Below are positions 61,200 through 64,000 of a DNA stretch of 64,000 bases, one piece after another. Position 1 is the stretch's first letter, and the number at the start of each line of letters is the position of its first letter. The notes beneath the pieces are model-generated. The model searched no databases. It saw only the letters and a program-made list of their open reading frames with translations, and was not told where the DNA came from. The position numbers were made by a program, and so were the translations under genes. Location: positions 21,224,501 through 21,288,500 of the forward strand of contig NC_088113.1 of the NCBI RefSeq assembly GCF_036370855.1, written 5' to 3'. The DNA is from Dromaius novaehollandiae (taxonomy: Eukaryota > Chordata > Aves > Casuariiformes > Dromaiidae).

Positions 61200-61349
61200 C
61201 TAGTCTGTTGAAAACAGGTCACCAGCAGACGGCAGAGGTGCCAGACCTCCTGTAACATTGGGCAGCAGCGACAGATCCGGAAGGCTCTGGATGTGCGACT
61301 TCAGCTCCTTGCGGACCTGGGTTACCCGAGCAAGCTTCTGTTTATATTC
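61200..61349 (-). CDS. RPRD1B: RPRD1B (CREPT) last coding exon, partial gene
   Basis: RPRD1B binds the phosphorylated C-terminal domain of RNA polymerase II through an N-terminal CID and dimerises through a C-terminal coiled coil. This exon encodes the last 49 residues, from EYKQKLARVTQVRKELKSH to the end SAGDLFSTD, followed by TAG at 61200-61202. As far as I recall it is identical to human RPRD1B over this stretch. The acceptor is TTTCCTTCAG just before 61349, and phase is 0. The preceding exon (human VEYTQNQKDVLSEKEKKLE) is not found up to 64000, so the rest of the gene lies beyond the right edge. The related RPRD1A was considered, but the LFSTD ending fits RPRD1B. Confidence 0.96.
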   Translation of the reverse strand, partial: EYKQKLARVTQVRKELKSHIQSLPDLSLLPNVTGGLAPLPSAGDLFSTD

Positions 61350-64000
61350 CTGAAGGAAAGAGACAAGGGAACAAGGATTAAACGCAAGTTATTTAACAGC
61401 GCTTTTAGTTAAACTAGGAGTACTTTCTAGGTGACAATTCTGGGAGAAGGTGGCAAGGTCCTGGCTCTCTGAGCATGCGCAGGCACAACAGCAGACCTTA
61501 TCGCTTGCACCCAAATTCACAACCTGATATCAACAGGAAGCCCACAAGCTTTGGCATCCCAGAACCACTACTCCTGCTCTGAGATACATTACTTCAACAG
61601 GAATAACAAAGTGCCCCCAAATTCAAACTCCCTGGGGTCTGGGAGAGTATTTGGGAGAAGTATCATTATACAGTTGCTCTGTTCTTGTATTCTTCCCCGG
61701 GCAACTGTCTTTCGCTATTGTCAAAGACAGAATAATGACATAGCCTTCTGCAGATATACCTCTGGCGGGACTGCCAGCTTTATCAGCAGAGGCATTACTC
61801 TTCTGCTAAAACGCTCACTTTCTTCAAACTTGATCAGCTTTGAATATTTAGATAATCACATTTTCCCTTTTCAGTTATTAAATCAAAAACAAGTGTTGGT
61901 TGTGAAATAGGGTTTCCTCTATTAATACAATAACCCCTGGCTTGCTTTGGTAAATCTGCCATTGTTCTGAGGGTTTAAGAGGCAGCTAGAGATCTTCAAG
62001 CATATCTAGAGCATAACCATGAGGTGAGAGACCCTAATTTAAGCCATGATAGCTTTTATGATGGAAAGGATGCAAAATCTGACTTTGTATTATTGATGCT
62101 TTAAGCTTTAATATGATGTGTACTTTTCCTTAAAAACACCACTGTATTATTTGCTTTTAACTGCCTTGTTCTACAGGACAGCATATCTGCAGACACTGTA
62201 ACCTTATTTGGATCCAACCAAGGAGGCTAATACCCCTAATTTGCTATATCACAGTCCTAGGGAAAAACTAGATCAATTCCAAAATATCATATTTGTTCAA
62301 GTATGCTGCACATAAGATTTCCTTTTGCCCGCACTTAAAGAGGAATTCTGCATAGATACTCTCTAGAAAGAGCAGGAAAGTAGCCAAGAATAAAGAGAAA
62401 TCATTGCCATTAGGTGATTTGTGTTATTAGTACTTATTAGTACCGTATTAGACAACTCATTAGCAACCACAGCAGCTGTAAGCATTAGACTGGCATGTTA
62501 GCAAATAACACAGAAATATGCATATGATCACTAAATGTAAATCAGAGAAAGACACATCCAGACTGGACTGAAACCAAGCAAAATACAATCACTAAAATTT
62601 TCAGAAAAGTATGAAAATAAAAGGAGAAAGGCAGCAAGTTAAAAAACCCAAAGAAGGAACTTGCAAGTAGTTTTTCCACAAGTGGGGTGTGGATTGAGCA
62701 CCAGAACTCCAGTAAGAAATATACATCCAGCCTCAAAAATCTCTGCTATCCAAAAGAGACCAGGTAACAGTGACTAGTATGTAATGAGAAGACAGAGGAA
62801 GAGTTTGGAGCCCAAAAATGAAAGAAACAACCTTACCTTGTTAAATTATGCTTAGAGACCATTTAAGAGCAGACCAATACATTCATACCCAAGTAAGCTA
62901 ACTAACACAAAAGCTCAATTAAGGATTGATATTCACATCATCTTCAAAGTTATGTGATTCTAAACATTAAACAGTCACAGAAGACAGCTACTTAAAATCA
63001 TATAAAAATCGGTATTGTATCATTTCTTTTGGAATGTACCAGTCTTTACCTAATTGCTCATGCCATATATCGTGTCATCTCCAAAATGCAGGAAACAATG
63101 GGATTAAAAAAAAAAAAAAAATAGTACACTGAGTGGATTTCTGTACAGTCACTTGTAATATTAACTTACTTTTGATTTCTTAATTACTTGACAAAGAAAG
63201 AACAGTTTACCAGAGAAGTGAAGTTTATCTTTGAAGATCAAATAAAACTAGGCACACATTTAATCATGACATCTTTCTGAAGAGTTTACAACTTTAATCC
63301 ATTCTTTCTAACCTTCTCAGCGATGGAAATTCTCTTCACCTTCTCCAAATATCAAAGCACAGCAGTTCCTACAGGGTTACAAGCAATGGGTTTACATTCT
63401 CTGTATTTCATTAATTTGAATTAGAATAGTGAGAGCAGCAGAGCTGATTGCAACAATACAGAATATCCCTATATCACGAATGGCTATATAAATACGTTCT
63501 GTACATTTCCAGCCAGCATCCGAACTAGAATGTCCTTTAACAGCCAATTTCAAACCTGTATCATTTTACGAGGCCCAGTGAGTAAACATACCATTACAAT
63601 CAATCACTTCTGTTAATGTATACGGGACAATATATTGAAATAATCAAACGAAGCTCTACCAATTTCATGAAGTGTACTGTTCACAAGCCTTAAGTACAAT
63701 AACAAAAAGCAGCTCCAGAGAAGGTGCACCCATTAATTTAGGGTTCTGCTTTTTGTTCTAACAGAAGACAAAGAATCAAAATAAGAACACACTCGACAAC
63801 CCTAGTCATACCACTCTGAGAAATACTTCTGCCATCCAAGATTAATTAAAAAAAAAAAAAATCAATATATTAGGAAAGATCTTGGGCTAACTGCAGAACA
63901 GTTTAAAACTCAGCAGTAGTTGAGACAGGAAATAAAGCATAAGGAATTGGTAGGAAACTATCAGAGAACAGAGAAACATTAGACTAGGATACAAATCCTG
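61350..64000 (-). other. RPRD1B: RPRD1B last intron (partial)
   Basis: AT-rich intronic DNA, with no second RPRD1B exon recognised. It has poly-A runs at about 63108-63121 and 63847-63860 on plus. No repeat family or RNA gene is identified. Confidence 0.6.

Noticed and set aside
61551-61910. 119-codon plus-strand open frame in RPRD1B intron
   Set aside because: It has no family match, no splice partners and an AT-rich composition like its surroundings.
1-64000. Endogenous retrovirus, Polinton or DNA transposon
   Set aside because: No long terminal repeats, gag/pol/env-like stretches, transposase motifs or terminal inverted repeats were recognised on either strand.
1-64000. tRNA, rRNA or snRNA genes
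   Set aside because: No A-box/B-box pairs, cloverleaf or snRNA-like sequences were noticed. A tRNAscan/Infernal run would be decisive.

Overview
This window is vertebrate nuclear DNA, most likely a bird microchromosome segment corresponding to chicken chromosome 20 and human 20q11. The evidence is five recognisable genes with GT-AG introns, very GC-rich and compact introns, many minisatellites, almost no interspersed repeats, and a gene order matching human 20q11.23. The species cannot be read from the sequence. All exon models were worked out by hand from splice signals, reading-frame continuity and recalled human proteins.

Layout: (1) 658-7629, minus: CDK5RAP1, complete, 13 coding exons, about 566 aa. 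(2) 8545-17309, minus: one BPI/LBP-family gene, closest to BPI, complete, 15 exons, about 479 aa. (3) 17310-23042: gene-free GC-rich DNA between the divergent BPI and KIAA1755 starts. (4) 23043-34683, plus: the KIAA1755 orthologue, 14 coding exons, about 1203 aa, with minisatellites in several introns. (5) 34684-41377: intergenic, with a 52-bp repeat, AT-rich islands and LINE fossils. (6) 41378-50255, plus: TGM2, complete, 13 exons, about 689 aa, with a TATA box and poly(A) signal. (7) 50256-58840: intergenic, with a change from GC-rich to AT-rich DNA near 55.2 kb. (8) 58840-61349, minus: last coding exon and long 3' UTR of RPRD1B. The gene runs out of the window to the right.

The genes are unrelated in function: mitochondrial tRNA methylthiolation (CDK5RAP1), innate lipid binding (BPI), a Sec14/spectrin-like protein of unknown role (KIAA1755), protein cross-linking (TGM2) and RNA polymerase II CTD binding (RPRD1B). 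They are linked by old synteny, not by a pathway. CDK5RAP1 and BPI run head-to-tail, BPI and KIAA1755 are head-to-head, KIAA1755 and TGM2 are in tandem, and TGM2 and RPRD1B are tail-to-tail.

The most unusual signals are a family of KIAA1755 intronic minisatellites with different periods but one shared core (GGATGCTC or close), a 0.8-kb 19-bp minisatellite studded with CACGTG E-boxes, loss of net positive charge in the BPI antimicrobial loop, and an ancient LINE fragment in an AT-rich island upstream of TGM2. I found no clearly novel gene system.
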